From Mermis nigrescens (Eukaryota; Nematoda; Enoplea; Mermithida; Mermithidae): DNA of 64,000 nucleotides. Positions 43,135 through 55,200 of this stretch are shown here, one piece after another (position 1 is the stretch's first letter; the number at the start of each line of letters is the position of its first letter). The DNA lies in NCBI GenBank assembly GCA_036768485.1, contig JAVLUZ010000154.1, positions 43,232,284-43,296,283 on the forward strand, written 5' to 3'. The position numbers and the translations under genes are program-made. The notes under the pieces are model-generated. The model saw only the letters and a program-made list of their open reading frames with translations. It was not told the origin of the DNA and ran no database searches.

Positions 43135-44002
43135 ACCTGATGTTCCCCAAGTAGGGTACATCAGGGTCAACACCCCTAACCCTGTTTTCGTTAAAATTTC
43201 TCGCATTGAAGAAGGGTTTAGGGGCTCCGAAATGGGGTACTCCATTTAGTGACGCTAACTTCGGTTCCGTCTGGGGTTCCTCCGCCCAGAGGTGGTCCAA
43301 AGTGCCGGAACCGGGGTTCCTCTTCCCTCAAGTAGGGCCCATCGGGGTCAATACACCCAACCCCGTTTCCAGCAAAATTTCTCCCACTGAAGGGGGTTTA
43401 TGGACTCGGAAACGGGGTACCCCGATCACATACATATGTACATACATATGTACATACATATGTACGTGTACATATGTATGTACATATGAAGTTGACCCCG
43501 GTTCCGTCGGGGGGTTTCTCCGTCCTATGAGTAGTCCAAACTGCCAGAACTAGGGTTTCCAAAGGAGGGCCCATCAAGGGTCAACAACACCCCAACCCCG
43601 TTTCCGGCAAAATTTCTCACACCGAAGGGGGCTTAGGGGCTTGGGAACGAGGAACCCCATTTGTATGTGAAGCTGATCCTGGTTACGTCGGAGGTTTCTT
43701 TGCCCAGGGGGTGGTCCAAAGTGCTGGAACCGGGTGTTTATCAGGGTCAACACCCGGCCCTGTTTTCGGCAAAATTTCATCGATTGAAGGGTGTTTAGGG
43801 GCTCCGAAACGGGGTACCCCATTAGTCATATGTGAAGCTGACCCTGGTTTCGTCGGGGGTTTCTCCGCCCAAGGGTGGTCCAAAATGCCGGAACCGTGGT
43901 TCCCGAAGTTGGGCCTATCAAGGTCAACACCCCGAACCCTGTTTTCGTCAAAATTTCTCTCACTGAATGGGGGTTTATGTAGGGACTCGGAAAAGGGGTA
44001 CA

Positions 44003-44205
44003 TATGTACAGTCAAGACCTCAAGTATGTAACGTTGCTCAAGCACAGGTACGGCAGGCAACAGGCGCCTGTGACCTGCCTGTATGTAAGTCGGCCAAAAT
44101 TTCATATTGGTAAACACGCGCATCGAACGCAAATCACCTGTGCGATGCCTGTCGTTTCGACTGGCAGGTGCCTGTAGGACATGCGCTTAAGCAACGTTTG
44201 TACTC
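44003..44205. repeat. Second palindromic insertion in the satellite array
   Basis: It begins near TACAGTCAAGACCTCAAG and contains GTAACGTTGCTCAAGC, mirrored at the right by GCTTAAGCAACGTTTGTAC. Between them are CAGGCGCCTGTGACCTGCCTG-like palindromic words. It may be a decayed relative of the element at 42619; the interior word is GCCTGT rather than GCATGG. Confidence 0.6.
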
Positions 44206-44939
44206 CATTATTCATATGAGAAGGTGATCCCAGTTCCGTCCGGGGTTTCTCCGCCCGGGGGGGTGGTCCAAAGTACCGAAATCGGGGTTTCCCAAGTACA
44301 TACATATAGGACCCATCAGGGTCAACACGCCAACCCCGGTTACGGTACTATGGACCACTCTCTGGGCAGAGAAACCCCCCACGGAACTGGGGACAACTTC
44401 ACATGGGAGAAATTTTGCCGGAAACGGGGTTGGGGGTGTTGACCCTGATGGGCCCTACTTGGAAAACCCCGGTTCCGGCACTTTGGACCACTCCTATATG
44501 GTGGAGAAAAGCCCGACGAGCCCGGGGTCACCTTCTCATATGAATAATGGAGTACCCTTTTCCGAGCTCCTAAACCCCCTTCAGTGGGTGAAATTTTACC
44601 GGAAACGGGGTTGGGGGTGTCCACCCTGAGAGGCCCTACTTTGGAAACCCCGGTTCCGCACTTTGGACTACTCCTAGGGCGAAGAAACTTCCGACGGAAC
44701 CGGGGTCACCTTCTCAAATGCATAATGGCGTACCCCGTTTTTGAGCCTCTAAATCCCCTTATGTACATAAAATTTTGCCGGAAATGGGATGGGGGTGTTC
44801 ACCATGAGAAGCCCTTACTTGGGGGACTCCGTTTCCGGCACTTTGACTACCCCCATGGCGGAGAAACCCCCGACGGAACTGCGTGCACAATACATATATG
44901 TATGTATGTACATATTTATGTAATGTACAACGTTTCTGT

Positions 44940-45457
44940 TGTAACGGGGGCGCCGCCTCCCACCGTTACGTGAGCAAAATTTTACCCGCACCGGTTTCCC
45001 GGATCTTCCGCTCTGATTTGCGTGTGCAGTACTAATCGACTACTCGGGCTCTTGCTCACAACTGCGCAAAGTATTGAATAATATTGAGAATTAATGAAAC
45101 ATCAACGTCATGGGTTAAACTTCAAAGTAGGCATTTCTAGCCGTGTAGTAGCACTCCTGCTACACTCCTCCCCCTCTAGGAGAAAGCGTAAGCGCAGACA
45201 ACTCCAGAGAACGAACTCTGGGACCTCCAATATGTAACGGGGGCGCCGCCTCCCACCGTTACGTGAGCAAAATTTTACCTGCACCGGTTTCCCGGATCTT
45301 CCGCTCTGATTCGCGTGTGTAGTACTAATCGACTACTCGGGCTCTTGCTCACAACTGCGCAAAGTATTGAATAATATTGAGAAGTAATGAAACATCAACG
45401 TCATGGGTTAAACTTCAAAGTAGGCATTTCTAGCCGTGTAGTAGCACTCCTGCTACA
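44940..45457 (-). mobile_element. Miniature LTR element (TRIM-like), 518 bp
   Basis: Two direct repeats of 225 bp (44940-45164 and 45233-45457) differ at only about 4 positions; each starts TGTAACGGGG and ends GCTACA. The 68-bp interior, read on the minus strand, starts TATTGGAGGTCCCAGAG, a usual primer-binding-site style, and ends in the polypurine tract AGAGGGGGAGGAG directly before the other repeat. The flanks are CTGT on both sides (44936-44939 and 45458-45461), a 4-bp duplication as in Ty3/gypsy elements. It has no coding capacity. Confidence 0.93.
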
Positions 45458-45522
45458 CTGTTTCCGTTTCCGGCTTTTACACATCGTTCCGTTTACGTTT
45501 CCGTTTCCGGATTTTACTTGGA

Positions 45523-46151
45523 CAGCCATATTTCAGCATGTTTGAAGAATGTTCACTACTTTACACCGCTCATATAGACGTACATAGTGCGTACTGAAAA
45601 TTTCAAGTGTACCAAAACTTATGGCTCGCCATATGTACATAACGCATAAATTGTAAATGTATGTATGTACTGATAATTATGAAATTAATTCAGTTGAAGC
45701 AAACTGATTGCATGCGGCATCAGATATTTTTTAGGTGGAGAGCGCAGTCAGGTGATGGGGAGCGCTTACGTTTCCGTAATTTAGTTGTGTTTTTCAAGGT
45801 GTAGTAAACTTTACTGATTAGAAATAAATTCTGATCACTAAGTGTTACCCTGTTGCTATTTTAGAACTCATTCGTTCTCTAATTGACTAATCATAGCACG
45901 ACGTCGCAGAGAGCAGCCATACTATATCTTAAAGTCTGTAGCCTGCTGTAGTACTCATTTAGTTACCATTTCGTAGGTAGCGCAGTACGATCTGTAAGAG
46001 TTCAAATCAGCAGCTTCACGCCCTTTCACCATCTGAAATTAACGCCCAAGTTAACATCCGGGTTGAGCCGCAATCATACACAAGAGGTTAACACCGAGAA
46101 GTTTAGAAAAATCTCGCCACATTTTCGCAGATAGTTAACAACCTAAAGAAA
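45523..46151 (+). promoter_or_regulatory. Probable promoter and 5' leader region of the Y-box gene
   Basis: No repeat element covers the 600 bp before the start codon, which fits a conserved upstream region. A GC-balanced leader-like stretch runs from about 45890 to 46151. CCACATTTTCGCAG (46118-46131) would serve as a splice acceptor 20 bp before the ATG, so the leader may be spliced. No TATA box could be assigned. Confidence 0.3.
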
Positions 46152-46266
46152 ATGACAGAAGATTCGTCGGTTAAAGCGGCTGAAGGCAATAATGCCGAGA
46201 CACGAAATTCAGAAACAGTCGAAAAGAGTACATCAGAAGTAGCAGAGGCTCCCAAAGAATATATTG
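46152..46266 (+). CDS. YBX1: Y-box gene exon 1 (acidic N-terminus)
   Basis: It encodes [38 protein letters not shown], and ends at ATATTG before GTGAGT with one base carried. The ATG has a good context (AAGAAAATGA). With the first bases of exon 2 it makes EYIAKGVKGK, which aligns with KKVIATKVLGT of vertebrate YBX1 and so confirms the junction. Confidence 0.92.
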
Positions 46267-49200
46267 GTGAGTTGAACGTTACTTCTGCACTTTATTCCTT
46301 CTTTTCAATCTATGCTCGTTAATCAGTCATCCTCATCTCATCCTTCCTTCCTCCTAGGCCTCCTTACTTATCTTAGAGAAGGTATCCTATATAGGTACTT
46401 AACGGAAATTGGAAATTCAAAGGTAGAAATGAGGCAAAAGGGAGACCAAAAATTGATGAAAATGAAAAATAATTTATCTGCAAAAGTGCTTTAAAATGAG
46501 AAGGAACTGTGTGGGTGATTTGAATTAGCTTTGTTCTAGCGTTGAATTAGCATTTGTACCTAGGCCCGTTCCCAGAGGGTAAGGGGCACGTGCCCATTAA
46601 AACGGAATATGAGAATGATTTTTCCTTTACCCCCTCCTTTGCTTTTTTAGCCAAAAATCACAATCACAAAATTTCAAATTATAATCAAGGTCTATCTAGT
46701 CCCGAACGCGCGGTTTAGACACTCCATTTTTTAGTCTTTATACAACCTAAACCATATTTTGCATCTGTACACACGTGGGCATGAGGGGGGGGTTGGGGAG
46801 CATGCACCCCCAGAAGACCGAATACCCCCAGAATTCAATTTTTGAAATTTTTTTGTTTTTACGCAATTTTTTGATGCCAATGGATATCGCTTGATGACAA
46901 ACGTTCAAAAACGGTGTTTGTTCGCCAAACCACCGATTTTAAGACGGGCGTGGGTAAAAAAATCCAAATGGAAATGGAAAATGGGTAAAAGCCGGAAATG
47001 GAAAATGGAAATGGAAATGGAAAAATGGGTGAAAGCCGGAAAATGGAAAATGGAAAAGTGGGTAAAAGCCGGAAATGGAAAATGGAAATGGAAAATTTTC
47101 CATTTCCTTTATTTTCAACGGAAAATGGTTCATTTTCAAAATTTTCGGTCGTAAATGTCAAACTCATGTCGTTTTTCACCAAATTTCTCAATTTTTGAAG
47201 AAATTTCGAAAGCGTGACTAAAAATGGGAAAAATGCAAAAAATGGAAAAAACTGAAAATTATTCATTTCTTCGTCTTTTCATTCAAAATTCGGCATTCGT
47301 TTAGCTGGTTCACATATGTATTAACATAGTCATATTATAAGGGCGTATGTGTGCGGTCGATAGCATCTGAGCAAACGAGAGAAAGTTGCTGGCAGTCGGA
47401 TTCGAAACGTGAACCCCTTGCTCCAGAAGTCCAGAACCATAACCAATCGACTAACGCTGGTTAATCTCGATAAAGATTGTAAGGTATTCGTGATGTTTTG
47501 CTGGTTTAACAGCTGATTAGGCTTAGAGCTTAGTATCATGGACTGACCAAAATGTTGGTGCCAGCGTTTAAAATAAGCCTGAGTAATGGGATGCGACGAG
47601 CGGAGCAAGCGAAGCGAGCGACGCGAGTTGCATCCCATTACTTAGGCTTATATTTAAACGCTGGCACCAACATTTTGGTCAGTCACATGAATCTACTGGA
47701 AAAATCTGATGACTGCCTTATTTGTTTTCGATTTGACTCGAATCAAACCATTTAGGTGGCAGCTTTCACTGGATACTACTTGCTGTATACGTACCTATAA
47801 CGTGGCTATCTTAATACATATGTGAACCAGCTACACCCAATGCCCAAAATTCTCTTCTTGAAAAAATTGACCTTTCAGATCCGAAAAAATCGTTATCCAC
47901 TTCGACTACAACAATTTCGTCGCAGATGGAAAATCGCCGGAAAATGGAAAAATAGGCAATACCCGAAATGAATGTGAAAATGGAAAATTTTCCATTTCCT
48001 TTATTTTCAACGGAAAATGGTTCATTTTCAAAATTTTCGGTCATAAATGTCAAACTCATGTCGTTTTTCACCAATTTCTCAATTTTTGAAGAAATTTCGA
48101 AAGCGTGACTAAAAATGGAAAAAAGTACAGAAGAATGGAAAAATGAAAATTGTTCATTTCTTCGTCTTTTCATTCAAAATTCTCTTTGAAAAAATTGACC
48201 TTTCAGATCCGAAAAAATCGTTATCCACTTCGACTACAACGATTTCGTCGCAGATGGAAAATCGCTGCAAAATGGAAAAATATGGTGACCCGAAATGGAA
48301 AATGGAAAATTTTCCATTTCCTTTATTTTCAACGGAAAAATCGGTTCATTTTCAAAATTTTAGGACGTAAATGTCGAACTCAAGTCGTTTTTTCACCAAG
48401 TTTATCAATTTTCAAGAAATTTCGACGGCGTAACTAAAAATGGAAAAGTCTACAAAAAAATGGATTGAAAATTGTTCATTTCTTCGTCTTTTCACTCAAA
48501 AATTCTCCTCTTTTGAAAGAATTGACCTTCCAGATCTGAAAAAATCGTTATCCACTTCGACTACAACGATTTCGTCGCAGATGGAAAATCGCCGGAAAAT
48601 GGAAAAATAGGGTAAAACCCGGAAATGGAAAATGGAAAATTTTCCATTTCCTTTATTTTCAACGGAAAATCGTTCATTTTTTTAGTTGTGCTTTTGAAAT
48701 TTCTTTAAAAATAAAGAAATTTGGTGAGAAACGTCATGATTTCGACATTCACGACCGAAAATTTTGAAAATTAATCATTTTCTATTGAAAATGAAGGAAA
48801 TGGAAAATTTTCTATTTGCCTTTTTCCATTTCCGGGTTTTACCCTATTTTTCCATTTACCGGCGATTTTCCATCTGCGACGAAATCGTTGTAGTCGAAGT
48901 GGATAACGATTTTTTCGGATCTGGAAGGTCAATTTTTTTCAAAGGAGAATTTTGTGTGAAAAGAGCGAAGAAATCGAACAATTTTTCGTTTTTTTCCGTA
49001 TTTTGTAGACTTTTCCATATTTAGTTACGCTTTCGAAATTTCTTCAAAAATAGAGAAATTTGGTGAGAAACGACATGATTTCGAAATTTACGACCGAAAA
49101 TTTTGAAAATTAACCATTTTCCTTTGAAAATAGAGGAAATGGAAAATTTTCCATTTTCCATTTTCCATTTCCGGGTTTTACCCTATTTTTCCATTTTCCG

Positions 49201-52200
49201 GCGATTTTCCATCTGCGACGAAATCGTTGTAGTCGAAGTGGATAACGATGTTTTCGGATTTGGAAGGTCAATTTTTTCAAAAAGAGGAGAATTTTGAGTG
49301 AAAAGACGAAGAAATGAACAATTTTTCGTTTTTTTCCGTTTTTTATAGACTTTTCCATATTTAGTTACGCTTTCGAAATTTCTTCAAAAATAGAGAAATT
49401 TGGTGAGAAACGACATGATTTCGATATTAACGACCGAAAATTTTGAAAAATTAACCATTTTCCATTGAAAATAGAGGAAATGGAAAATTTTCCATTTTCC
49501 ATTTTCCATTTCCGGGTTTTACCCTATTTTTCCATTTTCCGGCGATTTTCCATCTGCGATGAAATCGTTGTAGTCGAAGTGAATAAAGATTTTTTCGGAT
49601 TTGGAAGGTCAAGTTTTTCAAAAGAGGAGAATTTTGAGTGAAAAGATGAAGAAATGAAACAATTTTTCGTTTTTTTTCCGTTTTTGCAGACTTTTCCATT
49701 TTTAGTTACACTTCGAAATTTCTTCAAAAATAGAGAAATTTGGTGAGAAACGACATGAGTTTGACATTAACGACCGAAAATTTTGAAAATGAACCATTTT
49801 CTGCTGAAAATAAAGGAAATGGAAAATTTTCCATTTCCATTTTCCATTTTCCGGCTTTTACCCATTTTCCATTTCCATTTTCCATTTCCGGCTTTTACCC
49901 ATTTTCCATTTTCCATTTCCATTTCCGGATTTTACCTTTCCCGTTTTAAGACCATTTTTTACCTTTGAAAAATCTTGCACCGTTCCAGAATTTTACTTCT
50001 GCCCACATATGCATCTGTGTCTTCTGTTTGACATAGGTTTTATGCAGAGAATGCGATTTGTTCAAGAGGTGTCCATTGAATTCTCACCGTATTTAAGGCA
50101 TCTGGGTAGCGAAATTTACAAAATGCACAGCTCTAGTGGTCGTGAAACGTCTTTTTTAATTCATTCTTCGTTCCCCCTTACGTTTTAAAAAAATTTGATC
50201 GTGCGTCTCCTCCCGGAACAAAATTCTGGATACGGGCCTGTTTATACATACCTACCAGTTTTTAAGGCCAAGTAGCTCTAAAAAGCTTTCTGCTTGAACT
50301 GACCTATTAATCATTTTTGTGGGCTTTTATTTTCATTAGGAATTTTTATGTTTCTCATCGTTAATATGCTGGTCCCGAATTAAGGGATTTTACTCCATCT
50401 TCGACTCTGGACTGTGAGCATCTGTGACATTTATCTAGTTCTAAAAATTATGTGTAGGTTTATCCTTTGTATTTTGGAGTCCTCTAGGTAGGTACCTATC
50501 ATCCGTCCACACGTAAATTTGATATCCTTACAGCAAAGTTTGCTTCTTCGCGGAAAGTAAAATACCGAATCAATTTAGTTTGAAAAATTTATTTTCTCGC
50601 ATTTTTGCAATGATTAAACACCGCTAAACGGAAGGGAAACCGCAATAATACCCGATGCGACCAGGAGCAACGAAACGTTACTAGGTACGTTTTTACTTAT
50701 TTTATTATATTTTCACCTCTTACCTAGTCGTTCAAATGCCAGTTTCCTGTAAATATTTTAGGAGGATATAAAGTAGGTAATCTTCTTTACTTTAGATTTT
50801 TTGTTTTTGTTTTTGTTGCAACAAAACTTTCAAACGAACAACTGTTATGCGTGTGTGCTTCATATTGTTTGCATCCCCTCCGAATGAGTTCGATGACTCG
50901 TTATATCTTTCGGGCCCACGTTTTTAGGTCAGTCGATCCTTTTAATTGACCGTCTTGTGTTTATAAGGAGGACGAATTTCTATAATCAGGAGCAGTGATC
51001 GTACGGGGACCCCGACCCCGACCCCGAAAAACCCCGGCCTAAACCCCGACCCCGACCCCCGACCGGGGGCATGATTTCTCGAGTCGGGGTTGAACCTTTT
51101 TCGGGGGTGAAATATAGCATTTTATTTGTTGGTATATAGAAGAATTGTATAAATAGCAAATAAATTCGGAACAAGGACGATTCATTCACCAGCAAAATTA
51201 ATATGTTAAAGTCGACACTCGCGATATTTCATAAAAAGTACGCCTGGTCGCCATGTTGTTAAGACGTACATACATGTTCGCATATTTTCCATTATGAAGT
51301 GCGCTGAAATTATTTCGGAATCACAGGCGTAGCCGGGGGGAATGGAGGCACATGCCCCCGGAATTTTTCAGAAATTATGTTGATTTTTCTGGCGCAATGT
51401 GTCCAGAACATTGAGTTTAAAAGGGCACAAACGTCAAAATTTTCCGGCGCTTCGCGCCGAGTCATTATTATTCATTGTTATACAGATCAATGCATTTAAA
51501 AGCTTGAATCTGTTGAAATAATCCAGCACTTCGCAGCACTTTAGTGATTTAATGCACTATTAGTTCATTGAATGAAACTGCACATGCTTGTTGAATATAA
51601 TAGTAAAAGCGCGAAGATGTTTGCGTACCAATTTATCTATTCTCTGCTTTGTTTATCTTTCTTTACAAGGACACATAATTCTATTTTAAATGAAAGGAAA
51701 GGCCAAATTTTCTTGTGTTTTGCGCATTTTCTGTTTTCTGAAGTAGTTAATAAGAAGGCCACAAATTGGCCTGAAAATGGTAAGAACAAAATTCTCATTG
51801 ATACATCTTTCAATGACTTATTGGTTGCAACCCGTTGCTGCGCTACATACTTAGCAGAGGTCGAAAAACGCAATTCAGCTCAGAAGTTTTTGTGCAAGTG
51901 TAGGTGTTCATCAATTTTAAGTTTTTTTGACTTAATTCAGAACCGAGATTTTGCCAATTTGCGAAAATTTTAACTTTACTAATTAAAAATTAGAGTGCTT
52001 TTTTACAAAATTTTCGGGGGTTCTGCTCTGGACCTCGCCGGGGGCGCTTGAGCGCGCCACCCCAGACCCTCAGCCGTACAATCTCGTTCTACATGTTGAA
52101 AGAGATTTTTAGGAGGACAGAAAAGGTAAAAGGATAAGGAATTTTTAAAGACTTTCGGCGCTTCGCGCCGCAATTAGTTTATCTGTTCTGTATGATTTAA

Positions 52201-55200
52201 GCGGCATAAATTGAGTTTAAAGAGTAAAAACGTCAAAATTTTCCTGCGCTTAGCACCGCCGATTATTGTCTTAGGGCGGTAAAATATGACTGAATTTCTT
52301 GATGCTTTGCGCCACTTATGATTTCCGAACTGTTTGTCAATAAAAGGCGTAAATTCTACATGAAAACGGTAAAAATTTCGAAAATTTTCGGCGCTTCGCG
52401 CCATTGGCTCCTCTACAATCAGTGCGCCATAGAAAACCGTTATGAAAAAACTGTGGAAGAATACGAAAAAGCGAGAGCGATTAGTGATTAAAATTGAAAG
52501 TAATGCTAAATTGCTAAAACCATGCTTGAACTTGGAATGAAAATAAAATGTTGAACATACCAGCTTTATTAGTATGCTCTACAAGCAAGTGAAGGTATCG
52601 TTTTTATCCTTTTCAAATTGGTATGTAATCATGCAATGTTAATTGATTATCTTCAACCCCGACCCCAACCCCGAAAACCGGGGTTTTTCATCCCCGACCC
52701 CGACCCCGATCGGGGGTGAAAATCTGACCCCGTACGATCACTGATCAGGAGGAATTCCTCTTATCCTATGCTTGATTGCTATTTTTGTCTTCATTAGATA
52801 TTATTTTTTCCTTTTATTCATTTCATGCTAATATATTTGCTTATTTTTGTTTAGCCGCTGCAAAGTCGATAAGGCTATTGTTTTTGCAGAAATAATCTGA
52901 TTACCTTTTCTTGCGTTTTTGAGCAGTTCAATTTTTAATACACAGCTGTATTTTTAAAACGACTTTTAAGCCAAGGGCGTGAAGGGGAAAGTCAAATGGT
53001 TCAACGTCAAGAATGGCTACGGCTTTATTAATAGGCATGACGTAGATCAGGACATATTTGTTCATCAAGTAATGGGTTGATGATATTGCAAATAAATATA
53101 GTCATTCGTTATATCATGTATCGTGTCCTTTAAGACAGCTATATCTAAAAACAACCCGAACAAATATTTGCGTAGCCTGGGAGACGACGAAGAAGTAGAA
53201 TTCGACATTGTGAAGGGACAAAAGGTAATTATATGTAGCCGTGTAATACGAGCATGCTTATTATTTTAGATGTAAAGCACGGTTTTTCAGCACCAAGATA
53301 ATGAAAGTTGCCCGTGCCATACATGCACATATGGGGAGGGGGTGAGGGAGGTGCTACCGCCCCTTCCCTGAAGGGTCAGCCGGACAGGTGCTGTCCGGCG
53401 ATTTTGAGCTGATGGAACATTTTTTTGCATAATTTTTGAGGTCAAATGTAGTAAAAATGTCAAAATTTTTGATTATAGTACTTTTTACAAAAAAAATGCG
53501 CAAAATTTATCAATTTTACATTTTTTAGTGTTAAAAGTGATATAATACAGTTAAAATGGACCAAAAATGCTCTATAAATGCGACATTACTAGGAAAAAAC
53601 ATTTTATATACCATTTTGATTGTTTAAACAGCAAAAAAAATTCGAACATTAAATTTACTGCTTTGGATTTTCGAGATTCCACCCCCGCCGACCTTGACCT
53701 TGTTCAACTATGCCCCGTGCGGATGAAAATTTTGGCCATTAGCACGACTTACTAACAGATATCAAGACATTTGAGTAAAAAAATATAGTAATTTTAACGT
53801 ATTTTTCAGCGAAAATTCCCAAAATTTTCGATTACTGTTTATTTAGCCTCTAGTGCGCGATTTAAACACTCCACACTCAATCGTCGTGTAATATAAAATT
53901 TGTCTCGCCTATTAGTTTGAAGATTTCTAGCACAAAATAATTACTTTGTGATAACTTCGAAGTGTTTTCTGTTTGAAAACCAAATTAGCTTTTTTATATT
54001 ACATGTATATCATTCAATTCATAAGCGCAGTGGCGTCCGTTAGCAGATTTATATATCTGGCGATCGCATTATCGTTTGTGATGTTGTAATAGATAGAAAG
54101 GTGTTCTTCCTGTGTCTATTGAGCTTTAAGAAGACAATAATTGTGATTTAGCATGAATTTTCTGATTAAGATATATAAATCTAGTTGTAACTGGCAAATA
54201 CAGCTGTATTAAAAGAAAAGTACATGCATCAATGACACCATAGCTATTATACAGGTAAAAAAACTAGCTTGCTAATGTAAACGCTCCTGTGTTGTTGAAA
54301 AAAATTTCAATAGCACCGGTGATAATGGGGCTTGTGCTAAAAACGTTGATATGAAGTTGAGATATTTAGGCTGCATTGCAAGTCGAGAATTTGCGTGGAT
54401 GAGGTTCATCGTGAGCACTCACTTTGACCATGTGCTTAGAAACTTTATGCGGAAAACTATTCTCATAAAAATTTTGATCAAAAATCGGCGGAACACGGCT
54501 GATGTGGGCGAGAATACCATTTTATTCGTTTTACCTGATTTCTGCCCGATCTAAAAGCTTATAAATTTTAAAATTACAATAACAATTTAAAAAAAACGTA
54601 AAAAAATAAAGACTACAAATAAATACGTAATGGTCGTGAAATATCATTTTCCGCGGCGATTAGAAAGATTTTTAATCGAAATTTCAACCTCCTCCCAGAA
54701 TGCGACTTCATTCTAGGCATTTTGTGGGTAAACAGAACAGTAATGTGCTAGTCTTCTCGAAGCGCCGAAAAATTTTAACATCTATGCTATTTTCGTTTCG
54801 TTGCCAAAAATCATGCAGAACATGTTTGTTACTTTAAAATCGTCTGACAGTGACTCGATTATTGTACCTTCAGATAGGGGTCAAACCCTCTCACTCCTCT
54901 GGGAATGTATGATGCGCAGGCATGGCCGGTCTGTGAAGGGGGCGAACGTGAAACTTCGCAAAATTTGTCAAAAATTATTCAAATTTATAAGCGATTCCTT
55001 AACATCATACGATTCTGCGGGAGTAAAAATTTGTTTGCGCAAATTGCCCCCGCGTAGTCTCAAAAATTGTCCAATTCCACCGATGGCTCGTTGTGCAGGG
55101 TCCAGAAGCTGCCAATGTCACCGGACCGGACGGCGATCCAGTGCAGGGCAGCAAGTATGCGGCTGATCGGGACAACCGAAGGCCGCATCCATTCGGCGGT

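Larger units (their letters stand above)
42151..45522. repeat. Inverted array of ~175-bp satellite units bounded by GGAAAC repeats
   Basis: Units carry GGGGTTTCTCCGCCC, GTGGTCCAAAGTGCCGG, AACCGGGGTTTCCCAAGTAG, CCATCAGGGTCAACACCC and CGTTTCCGGCAAAATTTCTC. Unit starts lie near 42211, 42389, 42566, then with insertions 43063, 43263, 43512, 43690, 43857 and 44244; from about 44340 the same words appear reversed (near 44365, 44508, 44680, 44858). The outer edges are GGAAACGGAAACG (42168-42180) and CCGTTTCCGGATTTTAC (45500-45517). Inside are two small palindromic insertions, a TACATATG-rich tract (43430-43490) and a miniature LTR element. Outer limits are approximate. Confidence 0.8.
47304..47832. 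mobile_element. Element with TAGCTGGTTCACATATG inverted ends inside the array
   Basis: It starts TAGCTGGTTCACATATGTAT and ends with the inverse ATACATATGTGAACCAGCTA; similarity between the flanks extends slightly further (GGCATT against AATGCC). Inside are a tRNA-like block on the minus strand and a fold-back hairpin. A clean target duplication was not found. Confidence 0.75.
46946..49944. repeat. Palindromic array of ~330-bp units with GGAAATGG ends
   Basis: The outer ends are GGGCGTGGGTAAAAAAATCC and GGATTTTACCTTTCCCG; the C element's TTTAAGAC is duplicated at both edges (46938-46945 and 49945-49952), so the array inserted as a transposon would. Subterminal zones are GGAAATGG/GGAAAATGG repeats. 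Units with TCGTTATCCACTTCGACTAC lie near 47888, 48218 and 48545; the same word reversed lies near 48890, 49228 and 49570. Orientation flips near 48660. One unit is interrupted at 47304-47832. No protein motif was seen. Confidence 0.88.
46769..50010. mobile_element. C-family MITE, copy 5, split by a 3-kb palindromic array
   Basis: The two halves of a C element (46769-46937 and about 49953-50010) face each other across the array. The ends are ACACACGTGGGC and GCCCACATAT, and the 8-bp duplication GCATCTGT is perfect (46761-46768 and 50011-50018). Confidence 0.9.
46267..52970. other. Y-box gene intron 1 (6.7 kb)
   Basis: It is filled largely by the C-family MITE with its palindromic array (46769-50010) and a hAT-like element (50993-52743). 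At 46560-46620 there is an F-like right or left end (CCTAGGCCCGTTCCCAGAGG) and at 50030-50245 an F-like fragment. Stretches 50246-50984 and 52752-52960 show nothing further. Confidence 0.6.

Noticed and set aside
42229..44973. Open frames of 60-149 codons in the satellite array
   Set aside because: The same peptides recur in each unit in varying frames; they reflect satellite sequence lacking stops, not genes.
47362..47462. Functional tRNA gene
   Set aside because: Only A- and B-box-like words are present; I could not form an acceptor stem and anticodon arm, and the block is inside a mobile element.
46859..49949. Several Phe/Lys/Trp-rich open frames of 60-135 codons
   Set aside because: They come from GGAAATGG/CCATTTCC repeats in the palindromic array and occur on both strands.
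51572..51973. 133-codon open frame inside the GGGGTC hAT-like element
   Set aside because: No transposase motif, low-complexity Phe/Leu composition at the start, and it spans an F-like repeat.
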